From positions 1-47,909 of IMG/VR virus record IMGVR_UViG_3300046535_000863: 47,909 nt of DNA, one strand, 5' to 3'. Shown piece after piece: positions 39,189 to 45,311 of the stretch; within the stretch, counting starts at the first letter, position 1; each line of letters starts with the position of its first letter. Source of the DNA: a virus. Under the pieces are notes generated by a model. The model did no database searches, was not told the DNA's origin, and saw only the letters and a program-made list of their open reading frames with translations. The translations under genes and the position numbers were made by a program.

Positions 39189-39566
39189 TCACGGTTTGGG
39201 CGGCAGCGCGGCCTGCAGACTCGGGAAAAGATACCGCAGATCTGTGCCGCCCTCATGCAGATACATCTCGCCGATGATCCGGAGCTTGATCGCCGCGGTT
39301 TGCTGCAGCCAGAGCCAGGTCGGCATCGCCATGTATACCCACCGATTCGATCCGTAATGCGTATAGAAGCCGCACTTGTCGATGACGCGGATCGTCGTTT
39401 TGATCGGATCGAGCAGCAGCCTGGCAGTGTAGTAGGTGATCGGCCCGTGCGGGCCCGGCACGGTGAACGGATCGCCCTGCTCGAAGTCGACGCCCTGCAC
39501 CAGGCCGGCGAGCTTCGCTACGTCGGTGGTGAACGCCGTCGGATTGCGGTGCTTGTCGGTGCGCAC
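39189..39566 (-). CDS. Conserved phage hypothetical protein near the lysis genes
   Basis: This 125-aa protein starts at GTG 39566. The pattern RNPTAFTTDVAKLAG...GVDFEQGDPF, ..TIRVIDKCGFYTHYG, RWVYMAMP and LHEGGTDLRYLFP recurs in uncharacterised phage proteins, often near lysis genes. No catalytic triad or known lysozyme motif is visible, but it is the best place-based candidate if the phage encodes an unrecognised endolysin. Confidence 0.6.
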   Translation of the reverse strand: MRTDKHRNPTAFTTDVAKLAGLVQGVDFEQGDPFTVPGPHGPITYYTARLLLDPIKTTIRVIDKCGFYTHYGSNRWVYMAMPTWLWLQQTAAIKLRIIGEMYLHEGGTDLRYLFPSLQAALPPKP

Positions 39567-39569
39567 GGG

Positions 39570-39929
39570 CTATTTCTTCTTGGGCGGCGCGGCCGGCTTC
39601 TTCTTGGCGGCGGCCAGGGCAGCGAGCGCGGCCCGGCGCGTCGTGTTGAACCATTGCACGAAGGTCAGCTGCGGCGTCTGCGGCAGCGGCAGCTCGAGCA
39701 GCTTGTTATAGAACTTCGTGTATTCGGCATCGAAGTCGCCGGCGAGCTTCTTGACCGCGGCCTCGGACTCGATCCAGGGCGCGTTGCCGACGCCGGGCGC
39801 GACCTTGATCTCGTTCTGGACTTCGGCGCGCAGCGCGGCCGGCGAGATCGGGATCGTCGAGCCCATGTTGACGGCGCCGATGTACTGGCGGCGATACATT
39901 TCGATCGTGTCTGCGAAGCGCATGTCCAT
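39570..39929 (-). CDS. First gene of the late leftward block, hypothetical
   Basis: This 119-aa protein starts MDMRFADTIEMYRRQYIGA. It is helical, with a Pro/Lys-rich tail (AAAKKKPAAPPKKK). No Shine-Dalgarno lies upstream, though an ATG two codons on is possible. It is the first gene after the TATAAT/hairpin leader at 40153-40109. Family unknown. Confidence 0.6.
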   Translation of the reverse strand: MDMRFADTIEMYRRQYIGAVNMGSTIPISPAALRAEVQNEIKVAPGVGNAPWIESEAAVKKLAGDFDAEYTKFYNKLLELPLPQTPQLTFVQWFNTTRRAALAALAAAKKKPAAPPKKK

Positions 39930-39943
39930 GGTCGGCAGTGTAT

Positions 39944-39992
39944 CACGGGCGCCGCTGTACCGGATGTTTTCCACTCATCCACGGCGCCCGTG
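39944..39992 (-). repeat. 11-bp inverted repeat in the late leader
   Basis: CACGGGCGCCG (39944-39954) is a perfect inverted repeat of 39982-39992 around 27 bases, lying 15-60 bases before ATG 39929. It could be an operator or a leader stem that affects translation of the first late gene. On the plus strand a T-run follows 8 bases later, too far for a standard terminator. Confidence 0.6.
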
Positions 39993-40108
39993 CGCGTCCC
40001 TTTTTTGGTTGAGGTCTTCTTTTCCCCTTTCGTATTGGATTTTCGCCCGGGCCGGGCCGCTTGCGCGACACACACCGCGGTTTAGACGGCGTGACAGCCG
40101 GCCCGAGC

Positions 40109-40153
40109 CTTTCCTCGGCGGAGGAAAGCCCCTGGAGGGGTGAGGCGATTATA
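40109..40153 (-). promoter_or_regulatory. Candidate late promoter with two 5' hairpins
   Basis: The minus strand has a perfect -10, TATAAT (40153-40148), with no -35 at 16-18 bases. Seven bases downstream is an A (40141), followed at once by CCCC-TCCA-GGGG (40140-40129) and then CTTTCCTC-CGCC-GAGGAAAG (40128-40109). A transcript starting at 40141 would carry two back-to-back hairpins at its very 5' end, which could protect it from decay or act as an antitermination element for the 34-kb late block. Promoter missing a -35 suggests an activator. Confidence 0.5.
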
Positions 40154-40161
40154 AAACAGAA

Positions 40162-40190
40162 TTGCGCGATCGCGTTTTTGGCGCTAAAGT
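40162..40190 (+). promoter_or_regulatory. Rightward promoter for the glycosyltransferase island
   Basis: TTGCGC (40162-40167), a 17-base spacer and TAAAGT (40185-40190), 28 bases before ATG 40219, which has a strong GGAAGGAG site. It overlaps the upstream part of the divergent late promoter, so the two may compete or be jointly controlled. Confidence 0.45.
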
Positions 40191-40218
40191 ATCTCCATCC
40201 CTGGAAGGAGATCCTGAA

Positions 40219-40446
40219 ATGCCTTTTCCGCCGAACGCGACCGGCAGCCGCGACCGGGTCCGCTTGCGCCGCCCGTTGCTCAATTCGATCGCCGTGCATG
40301 GCACGGTCTTGACGTTTAACCCTGACACTGGCGACTTTACCGCGCTGATGGATTATCAGCCGGCCGGCGCCACTCCCTGCAGCTACACGCGGCACGATGA
40401 CAAGTATGTCGACCAGGCCGGCCTCGACTGGCAGCTGGTGAGCTGA
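40219..40446 (+). CDS. Small hypothetical protein, first gene of the rightward island
   Basis: This 75-aa protein starts MPFPPNATGSRDRVRLRRP after GGAAGGAG. It is beta-prone (GTVLTFNPDTGDFTALMDYQ) with a basic N-terminus. No transmembrane segment. Precedes the glycosyltransferase by 18 bases and may be its accessory or a small virion protein. Family unknown. Confidence 0.7.
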   Translation: MPFPPNATGSRDRVRLRRPLLNSIAVHGTVLTFNPDTGDFTALMDYQPAGATPCSYTRHDDKYVDQAGLDWQLVS

Positions 40447-40464
40447 GCCTCGGAGTGATTCGCC

Positions 40465-41460
40465 ATGAAAGACATCACGCCCGAAAACCAGCACGGCCAG
40501 CGTCGCGTCGTCGATCCGGCGCATCGGCAGCTGCACGTCGAGCCGATCTCGGCGCCGCTCTACGTCGTCTGCGCACACTTTAACCCGCTGCGCTTCCGCT
40601 CGCGCGATCGGCTTTACACGCAGTTTGCCAAGCACTGCGCCGACGCCGGCGCCATCCTCTACACGATCGAGCTGGCGCTGCGCGATCGCCATCACCAGGC
40701 GACGCACTTCGCCGATCCGCATGCGATCCAGCTCCGCGGTCATTCCGAAATCTGGTACAAGGAAAACCTGCAGAATATCGCCGTGCAGCACCTGCCGGCC
40801 GATGCCGAGTATGTCGCCTTCGTCGACGGCGACTTCCACTTCACGCGCGCCGACTGGGCGACCGAGACCGTCCACATGCTGCAGCACTATGAAGCCGTGC
40901 AGATGTATAGCTGCCTGACGTATGAAGGCCACGATCATCGGACGCACTCGACGATGGACAGCTTCGCCTTCACGCACTGCAACCAGGGCACGATCCCGAA
41001 GCACTACGGGCACCAGGGCGCCGTCGGCGGCGCCTGGGCGTTCCGGCGTAGCGCGCTGCGCCAGCTGGGCGGCCTGCTCGATATCTGCATCCTCGGGTCC
41101 GGTGATTGGCACATGGCCTTCGCGATGGCCGGCCGGGAAGACTACCATCCCGAGATGACGACGCTGCGCGGCTGTCCGGAATATGTGAAGGCGATCCGGC
41201 GCTGGCAGGAGAATGCCCAGGTGCTCAAGGGGAACATCGGCTACGTCGACGCGCATGCGATCCACCACTGGCACGGGCCCATGAGCAAGCGCGGCTATAC
41301 CACCCGGCCCGAGATTCTCGCCAGGCACCAGTACGATCCGTTGACCGATCTGGTCTATGACGAAAATGGCGTCCTGCAGCTGCGCGGCAACAAGCCGGGC
41401 TTCCGCGACGACATTCGGGCGTACTTCCGCTCGCGCAACGAAGACTCGATCGACAGGTGA
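40465..41460 (+). CDS. GT-A-fold glycosyltransferase
   Basis: This 331-aa soluble protein has its nucleotide-sugar region at LYVVCAHFNPLRFRSR (about 32-47) and YVAFVDGDFHF, where DGD (121-123) is the metal-binding DxD-type motif. The acceptor-side stretch GAVGGAWAFRRSALRQLGG and GSGDWHMAFAMAG resembles the family-2/galactosyltransferase C-terminal motif. There are no membrane helices, so it is not a GtrB-type bactoprenol enzyme. Phage enzymes of this kind modify virion proteins, DNA bases or host surface sugars. The substrate cannot be told here. It is the central gene of a small rightward operon set against the late block. Confidence 0.8.
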   Translation: MKDITPENQHGQRRVVDPAHRQLHVEPISAPLYVVCAHFNPLRFRSRDRLYTQFAKHCADAGAILYTIELALRDRHHQATHFADPHAIQLRGHSEIWYKENLQNIAVQHLPADAEYVAFVDGDFHFTRADWATETVHMLQHYEAVQMYSCLTYEGHDHRTHSTMDSFAFTHCNQGTIPKHYGHQGAVGGAWAFRRSALRQLGGLLDICILGSGDWHMAFAMAGREDYHPEMTTLRGCPEYVKAIRRWQENAQVLKGNIGYVDAHAIHHWHGPMSKRGYTTRPEILARHQYDPLTDLVYDENGVLQLRGNKPGFRDDIRAYFRSRNEDSIDR

Positions 41461-41552
41461 CCGCGCTCGGGCTCCAGCTGCTGCTGATCGCGCTCACGGC
41501 GCTCGCGCTGTGGCTGGCCTTCGGCGATGACGACGACGATCTGCCCGGGTGA
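41457..41552 (+). CDS. 31-aa membrane miniprotein with acidic tail
   Basis: GTG 41457 overlaps the glycosyltransferase stop (GTGA). It encodes MTALGLQLLLIALTALALW followed by LAFGDDDDDLPG: one transmembrane helix and a five-Asp tail. Short but perfectly coupled, and hydrophobic in a way random frames rarely are. It may anchor or modulate the neighbouring enzyme or act on the membrane. Confidence 0.6.
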   Translation: MTALGLQLLLIALTALALWLAFGDDDDDLPG

Positions 41553-41567
41553 GCTACACTGGCGGGC

Positions 41568-41918
41568 ATGAAACAATTACGGCGCCTTGATCTCGGCTGG
41601 TGGTTGATCCTCGCCGGCCTTCTCATCCTGCTGGCCTCGCACCTGTTGAAGGGCCAGACGGCGACCGGCGCGATCGCCGATGAAGAAGAGCTGAAGGGCC
41701 TGCTGAACGGCGCTAACGATACGTTCACGATCGTCCGCGCGCCGATCCCCTGGATCTCGCTCAAGGTCTACCGGAACGGGATCCGGATGCGGCGCTGCCG
41801 CGATGGCGTGCCGGGCATCTGTGATTACACGCTGGTCGCGCCCTATAACAAGCTGGTCTTCATCCCGGGGCAGCTTCCGCAGGCCGGCGATCTGTTGATC
41901 GCCGACTATCGATACTGA
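41568..41918 (+). CDS. Membrane-anchored protein with fibre-like domain
   Basis: This 116-aa protein has an N-terminal signal anchor (residues about 10-27, LGWWLILAGLLILLASHLL) and an outward domain with the pattern NGANDTFTIVRAPIP...LKVYRNGIRMRR..DYTL....KLVFIPGQLPQAGDLLIADYRY. This is typical of small beta domains in phage tail and virion proteins. A virion-type domain tethered to the host membrane is unusual and could serve superinfection exclusion or entry blocking (inference). Confidence 0.65.
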   Translation: MKQLRRLDLGWWLILAGLLILLASHLLKGQTATGAIADEEELKGLLNGANDTFTIVRAPIPWISLKVYRNGIRMRRCRDGVPGICDYTLVAPYNKLVFIPGQLPQAGDLLIADYRY

Positions 41919-42019
41919 GCCGGCGCCGGGGGTCGGAGGAACCCCAGGCGATCCTCGCAAAAGACCGAGACCTGGTTGGAAGCCCGGCGCCGCTGGGACT
42001 GGTATATCATAGCCGGCAG
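41919..42019 (+). other. Intergenic gap with a GGAGGA-loop hairpin
   Basis: GGGGT (41929-41933) pairs with ACCCC (41941-41945), holding CGGAGGA in the loop. The sequence TCGGAGGAACCC also occurs at 868-879 with no gene directly after it. It resembles the ribosome site used by several early genes but is 75 bases from the next ATG. The remaining bases contain TATATCAT 20 bases before the next start; no full promoter is clear. Confidence 0.35.
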
Positions 42020-42484
42020 ATGAAAAGGCGCCTGCTCTTCTGGATCCTGGCCTTGACGCTGGCCTGGTGCGGCCGCGACGGCGCCCGGCTGCACGGCCAG
42101 ACCAGGCCGCGGCCCGAGCAGATCCGCAACATCGAGCAGGTCCGGATCAGCTGCGGCGCCTGCGATCCTCGGCCGGCGACGCTAGTCGGCTCGATCCAGC
42201 TCCAGAGCGGCCGCTCGATCCAGACGCCGGCCGATGGCGACAAGCCGACGGTCTGCGTCGTCGTCTTCACGCGCGTCGCGGTCACTCCGGAGACCTGGCC
42301 GCCGCATAACATCCAGCGGAACAGCTGCTACACGCAGCCGGGCCTCATCCAGCTGCTCGCCGATCCGGCCTGGTTGACCTGGTGGCTGGCGCATGGCGGC
42401 GCGCCGATCGTGCCGATGGTCGGGCCCGGCGCCCAGGCCGTCATCGACCAGCTGACCCACCCGCGGCCGCTGCCGCGGCCGTAG
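42020..42484 (+). CDS. Exported Cys-containing protein
   Basis: This 154-aa protein begins MKRRLLFWILALTLAWCG, a basic-hydrophobic signal sequence; C17 could be a lipid-attachment or plain mature Cys, and the lipobox fit (TLAWC) is imperfect. The mature part has C45/C48 (SCGAC), beta strands and C102, probably disulphide-bonded in the periplasm. It ends in a Pro-rich tail that overlaps the converging gene by 44 bases. Function unknown; with the anchored fibre-like protein it suggests envelope modification. Confidence 0.7.
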   Translation: MKRRLLFWILALTLAWCGRDGARLHGQTRPRPEQIRNIEQVRISCGACDPRPATLVGSIQLQSGRSIQTPADGDKPTVCVVVFTRVAVTPETWPPHNIQRNSCYTQPGLIQLLADPAWLTWWLAHGGAPIVPMVGPGAQAVIDQLTHPRPLPRP

Positions 42485-42761
42485 CGCTACGGCGCGGCCT
42501 GAGCGATTTGGCGACCGGGAGCTTCTGGACCTCGGCCAGCAGGCCGGCGGGCTCCAGGCCGGCCGTTTCCCTGGCCTTGGCGACCATCCTGGCGGCCTGA
42601 CGCCAGCCCAGCAGCAGTTTCGGGCCGCCGACGGCGTACTGGACGCGCAGCTGCTCGCCTTGGGCATGGATGGCCGCGAAATGGCCGTCCTTGCGCAGCT
42701 GGATCAGGCCCTGCAGGATCTCGATCTTCTGCTCGTCGCTGAAACGGTGGAGCTGTCGCAT
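42441..42761 (-). CDS. Helical protein next to the parS region
   Basis: This 106-aa protein starts MRQLHRFSDEQKIEILQGL. It is helical and charged through residue 90, with an Ala/Gly-rich tail (SATAAAAAAGGSAGR). No family recognised. It has no Shine-Dalgarno, opens directly onto the AT-richest gap (42762-43032), and runs against the exported-protein gene. Could be a DNA-binding regulator, but no classic motif is visible. Confidence 0.6.
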   Translation of the reverse strand: MRQLHRFSDEQKIEILQGLIQLRKDGHFAAIHAQGEQLRVQYAVGGPKLLLGWRQAARMVAKARETAGLEPAGLLAEVQKLPVAKSLRPRRSATAAAAAAGGSAGR

Positions 42762-42971
42762 TAGTTGCTACGCCTATGATTCCAACTACTTAGATAACTA
42801 GTCATATAGGAACGGTGGAAAACTCGGCCGATTCTGCATCAAACGGCTGCAGATTGTGCGACCTACGCAGTGCAAAAGTCTGCGGAAAACTTGAGGATCG
42901 AGCTGTGGACGGCCGAGGAAAACCAGACCGGCCTCGATTCCATCCACTAGAGCGCACAGGATTTAGACAGG

Positions 42972-42980
42972 TTATCCGCA
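42972..42980 (+). promoter_or_regulatory. DnaA-box-like 9-mer
   Basis: TTATCCGCA differs in one base from the strong box TTATCCACA. It is a single copy, 15 bases from the parS-like site. Because the phage has no replicative polymerase or helicase, host DnaA entry here is attractive, but one box is weak evidence. Confidence 0.4.
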
Positions 42981-42994
42981 GATTTTTCCTCAAG

Positions 42995-43010
42995 TGTTCC
43001 ACATGGAACA
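42995..43010. promoter_or_regulatory. parS-like ParB binding site
   Basis: TGTTCCACATGGAACA is a 16-bp palindrome with a single break (A for G at position 9). It differs in one base from the chromosomal parS form TGTTCCACGTGGAACA and in three from TGTTTCACGTGAAACA. No second copy was seen. It lies 4 kb from the end of parB in the same region. It may be bound by the phage ParB, by host ParB, or by both. Confidence 0.75.
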
Positions 43011-43032
43011 AAAGGCGGCAACGCGAACCCGG

Positions 43033-43374
43033 TCAGACGCCGGTATAGCCTTCGCGCCGGCCCGGGACCGACTCGCTGGCGATCGGCGGGTCGGCGCGCT
43101 CCATCTCGATGCCGGTGATCGTGCCCTGGATGAAACAGCTCGTCAGGGCAGAGGCCAGCGACATCTGGCCGTTGGCGACCATGGCCATAACCGCGGCGAT
43201 GTAGTTGGCCGCCAGCTCAGACGTCTGGATATCGGCAGCCAGGGGCACCCAGCGGCCGGCCTCGGCCTCGATCTCGCTGAACAACTTCCTACTGATGGCA
43301 TCGTCGTCTTCGCCGGCGCCGCGGTTGATGGTGCGCGCGAACGTGGCCAGGCAGGCTTCATCGAAAGTTTTCAT
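43033..43374 (-). CDS. Hypothetical protein, last gene of the left early operon
   Basis: This 113-aa protein starts MKTFDEACLATFARTINRG directly after GAGGAACC. It is a helical, acidic protein (AISRKLFSEIEAEAG, SELAANYIAAVMAMVANGQMSLASAL) with a disordered charged tail. The ATG overlaps the previous stop. Family unknown. The operon ends here, about 25 bases from the parS-like site. Confidence 0.65.
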   Translation of the reverse strand: MKTFDEACLATFARTINRGAGEDDDAISRKLFSEIEAEAGRWVPLAADIQTSELAANYIAAVMAMVANGQMSLASALTSCFIQGTITGIEMERADPPIASESVPGRREGYTGV

Positions 43375-43652
43375 GGTTCCTCGATCCTGGGCTTCCGAGC
43401 CCGGGTAAACTGCTCGGCCTCGGGGCAGTCTATGAAGTGATTCAGGCCGGCCACGGTGTAGGGCGCCTTCTTGCCGTTGACATGGGTCACCATGTAGAGC
43501 TGCGCGCCGCAGGCCTTGCAGGGTCGGATCTCGAAGGCCAGCTGCTTGAGCAGCCGCTCCATCGCGTCGCGCTGGGCCTGGATGCAGGCATCGAGCGGAT
43601 CGCCGTCCACGCCGTGGACCAGTTTGCAGTTGGCGCACGTTTCAGCTGGCAT
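43371..43652 (-). CDS. Cys-rich protein (MPAETC family within this phage)
   Basis: This 93-aa protein starts MPAETCANCKLVHGVDGDP. It has CxxC pairs C6/C9 and C45/C48 (PCKACG) around a helical segment, so probably one zinc site, followed by VTHVNGKKAPYTVAGLNHFIDCP. The first 45 residues are paralogous to residues 50-90 of the upstream 128-aa protein, and the start lies in an exact 31-bp repeat. Function unknown. Confidence 0.65.
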   Translation of the reverse strand: MPAETCANCKLVHGVDGDPLDACIQAQRDAMERLLKQLAFEIRPCKACGAQLYMVTHVNGKKAPYTVAGLNHFIDCPEAEQFTRARKPRIEEP

Positions 43653-43663
43653 TGGTTTTACGC
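43633..43663. repeat. 31-bp direct repeat, copy A
   Basis: GCGCACGTTTCAGCTGGCAT continues to base 43663 and recurs exactly at 43862-43892. This copy contains both the end of the 128-aa gene and the start of the MPAETC gene. Confidence 0.95.
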
Positions 43664-44028
43664 GGGAACTGCGCGTCATCTTCCTGCAGCAGCCAGAGGA
43701 CCTCGCACATCCGGATGGCAGCGCCGCGGACGATCCGCAAATTGGCCCGATAGTGCTCGCGATCGAAGACGGCCAGCTGCTCGAGGGCCCGTTGTGTCGC
43801 CGCGGCCAGGGCATCGAGACAGGCCTGGGGGTCGCCCGCGGCGTGTTCCAGCTGGCAGCGCGCGCACGTTTCAGCTGGCATTGGTTTTACGCTCAGCAGC
43901 AGCATGATCTCTTCCGGCCGTAGGACAACAAAGGCGCCGCTCGCATCGGTGAAGCCCCAGCCGCCGCCCGATCGCTCGACCGTGACGACGCCGGCAGCTC
44001 TCAGCGCGTCGATTATTTTCTCTCGCAT
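43642..44028 (-). CDS. Mosaic protein built from three shared modules
   Basis: This 128-aa protein has ATG 44028 preceded by AAGGAGGAACCC. Residues 1-47 are a small alpha/beta domain (MREKIIDALRAAGVVTVERSGGGWGF, EEIMLLLSV). Residues 50-86 copy the start of the downstream protein (MPAETCARC). Residues 88-122 (FDREHYRANLRIVRGAA...LLQEDDAQFP) copy residues 54-90 of the winged-helix protein at 44703-45308. DNA identity in the last two parts shows recent recombination. A fusion formed by loss of a stop/start junction fits. Role unknown. Confidence 0.65.
   Translation of the reverse strand: MREKIIDALRAAGVVTVERSGGGWGFTDASGAFVVLRPEEIMLLLSVKPMPAETCARCQLEHAAGDPQACLDALAAATQRALEQLAVFDREHYRANLRIVRGAAIRMCEVLWLLQEDDAQFPRKTNAS
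43721..43768. repeat. 48-bp direct repeat, copy A
   Basis: Bases 43721-43768 (starting GCGCCGCGGACGATCCGCAA) are identical to 45103-45150. They encode FDREHYRANLRIVRGA in both genes. Perfect identity over 48 bases, including silent positions, indicates recent duplication or gene conversion. Confidence 0.95.
43862..43892. repeat. 31-bp direct repeat, copy B
   Basis: Identical to 43633-43663, offset 229 bases. Here the sequence is internal to the 128-aa gene and read as SVKPMPAETCA. Confidence 0.95.
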
Positions 44029-44086
44029 GGGTTCCTCCTTCAAAGAATCCGGCCGGCCCGGTGGACGCCCGAGCCGGCGAGACACT

Positions 44087-44161
44087 CTACAGGCCGATAT
44101 CCATCTGCGGGCACTCGAAGAAGCGCGCGAAGAACGCATACCAGTCGATGATCCAGGTCAT
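44087..44161 (-). CDS. 24-aa aromatic microprotein
   Basis: ATG 44161 follows AAAGGAGGT with ideal spacing and overlaps the stop of the nuclease gene (ATGA). It encodes MTWIIDWYAFFARFFECPQM then DIGL, ten of 24 residues being aromatic or Ile, an amphipathic, probably membrane-seeking helix. The strongest ribosome site in this operon sits before its shortest gene. Possible roles: inhibitor peptide, leader for the next gene, or toxin-like effector. Confidence 0.6.
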   Translation of the reverse strand: MTWIIDWYAFFARFFECPQMDIGL

Positions 44162-44706
44162 GGGGTGGACCTCCTTTCTGGGCCGGCCAGCGGCTGGAAT
44201 ACCTCGCGCCGGCGGCACAGTCCCGATTCGAGATAATGCCGGGCGGCGCCGGCGAGCGTGGCGGCGTGATCGATGCCGGCGATCCAGACCAGGAAGCCCT
44301 TGCGCTTCTCGGCCTCGGTCCAGAGGACCTGGTCGGGCGAAAGATATTCGCGTCGCTTGCGCCGGCGGGTGCTTGCTTTGAACTCCCACCAGAGGACCTC
44401 GCACAATACCAGGGGCTCGACTAGCGATTTGCCGGGTTCGTCCCATAATCGTACAAACAGGTGATCGCACATACCCGGCTCGCCCAGCGTCAGCTTCTTG
44501 ACCTGGTCGAAGCTGTATTGCATCTTGAACGCGCGCCAGCCGTCGCGCACCATGGCGTCGACGATCGTGGTCTCGATGTCGGCTTCGTACTCGAGGGCCG
44601 CGGCCACCAGGCCGGCCGGAACGTGCATAACCCTCGGCTTGATGATGCGCCCGTCACGCAGCGCCTTTTTGAGCTGGGCGGCCGTTAATGTGATGCCCTT
44701 GCTCAT
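44158..44706 (-). CDS. VRR-NUC-type nuclease
   Basis: This 182-aa protein has residues 40-145 that match the VRR-NUC fold of the PD-(D/E)XK superfamily: EYEADIETTIVDAMVRDGW with E41/E45, GMCDHLFVRL with D81, WWEFKAS with E108 and K110, then SPDQVLWTEAEKRKGFLVW with Q126. Stand-alone phage VRR-NUC proteins are Holliday-junction-type or structure-specific nucleases. There is a 20-30 residue basic insertion (RRRKRREYL) between the ExK and the SPDQ motif. It follows the winged-helix gene by an ATGA overlap. Probable role in recombination or branch resolution during replication. Confidence 0.8.
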   Translation of the reverse strand: MSKGITLTAAQLKKALRDGRIIKPRVMHVPAGLVAAALEYEADIETTIVDAMVRDGWRAFKMQYSFDQVKKLTLGEPGMCDHLFVRLWDEPGKSLVEPLVLCEVLWWEFKASTRRRKRREYLSPDQVLWTEAEKRKGFLVWIAGIDHAATLAGAARHYLESGLCRRREVFQPLAGPERRSTP

Positions 44707-45308
44707 GATGCCAGCGCATTGAGCAGGCGCCGCGGGCCGGCGCGCCGGGTAACCACTTCGCCAGAGACGCGCATCTTGGCGAGCGCGTCCTTGATCGTCT
44801 GCGCGCTGGCGCCCGAGCCTGCCTGCATCGCGTCGAGGATCTCGGTCGTCGACAGCGTGCCGGCCTCTTGCAGCAGAGCGCGGATCGTCGGCCGGATGCC
44901 GCCCTCGACGGGCACAGCGCTCGAGCGCTTGCGGCCGTTACCGGCGGGCGGCGGCTCCGCGGAGATTGCCGCGGCCTGGCGGTCCATCTCTTCGGCGACC
45001 GTCGCCGGCGCCATGACGACGCCCACGACGCCCGCGGGCGGGAAGTGCGTCGCGTCGTCTTCCTGCAGCAGCCTGATGCAGCGCTCGCCCATGCGCACGG
45101 CGGCGCCGCGGACGATCCGCAAATTGGCCCGATAGTGCTCGCGATCGAAGGGCAGCTGGCGCAGTAGATCTTCCATGGTCTCGACGTCGTGCAGCATCTC
45201 GCCCAGCAGCTCGATATCGTGCTCGGGCTCCCGGTACAGCTCGGCCGGCGCCGGCGGCGCGTCTTCCGGCCGGCGGCGTGCGCGCGTGGTGATCGATCGC
45301 TTGGGCAT
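44703..45308 (-). CDS. Winged-helix protein with a duplicated N-terminal module
   Basis: This 201-aa protein has residues 54-90 (FDREHYRANLRIVRGAA.RMGE...LLQEDDATHFP) shared with the 128-aa protein, including 48 identical bases. Residues about 135-200 (TIRALLQEAGTLSTTEILDAMQ, AQTIKDALAKMRVSGEVVTRR) form a winged-helix DNA-binding domain. A disordered linker joins the two. It could be a replication or transcription regulator. The N-terminal coiled-helical module is a probable protein contact. Confidence 0.7.
   Translation of the reverse strand: MPKRSITTRARRRPEDAPPAPAELYREPEHDIELLGEMLHDVETMEDLLRQLPFDREHYRANLRIVRGAAVRMGERCIRLLQEDDATHFPPAGVVGVVMAPATVAEEMDRQAAAISAEPPPAGNGRKRSSAVPVEGGIRPTIRALLQEAGTLSTTEILDAMQAGSGASAQTIKDALAKMRVSGEVVTRRAGPRRLLNALAS
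45103..45150. repeat. 48-bp direct repeat, copy B
   Basis: Same sequence as 43721-43768, 1,382 bases away, in the same reading frame and orientation in the winged-helix gene. Confidence 0.95.
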
Positions 45309-45311
45309 GGG

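Larger units (their letters stand above)
42762..43032. other. AT-rich intergenic region: candidate origin/partition locus
   Basis: This is the least GC-rich gap of the genome, 271 bases without a credible gene. It holds a DnaA-box-like 9-mer (42972-42980), a parS-like 16-mer (42995-43010), and paired words TGCGGA/TCCGCA and CTTGAGGA/TCCTCAAG (near 42882-42897 and 42976-42994). It lies between two leftward genes at the end of the long left operon. Two frames that start inside the parS (MFHVEH..., MFHMEQ...) are by-products of the site, not genes. Confidence 0.6.

Noticed and set aside
39943-41328. Minus-strand frame of 461 codons opposite the glycosyltransferase
   Set aside because: The glycosyltransferase frame has DGD and other family motifs and its own promoter and ribosome site; the antisense frame is a shadow running through the late leader.
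40465-42484. Gtr-type seroconversion operon
   Set aside because: No flippase and no GtrB-type C-terminal membrane helices; the enzyme is a soluble GT-A protein.
42802-43440. Two frames starting MFHVEH (minus) and MFHMEQ (plus) over the AT-rich gap
   Set aside because: Both starts are translations of the parS palindrome itself, a known by-product. The rest lacks coding character, and the plus frame is antisense to the gene at 43033-43374.
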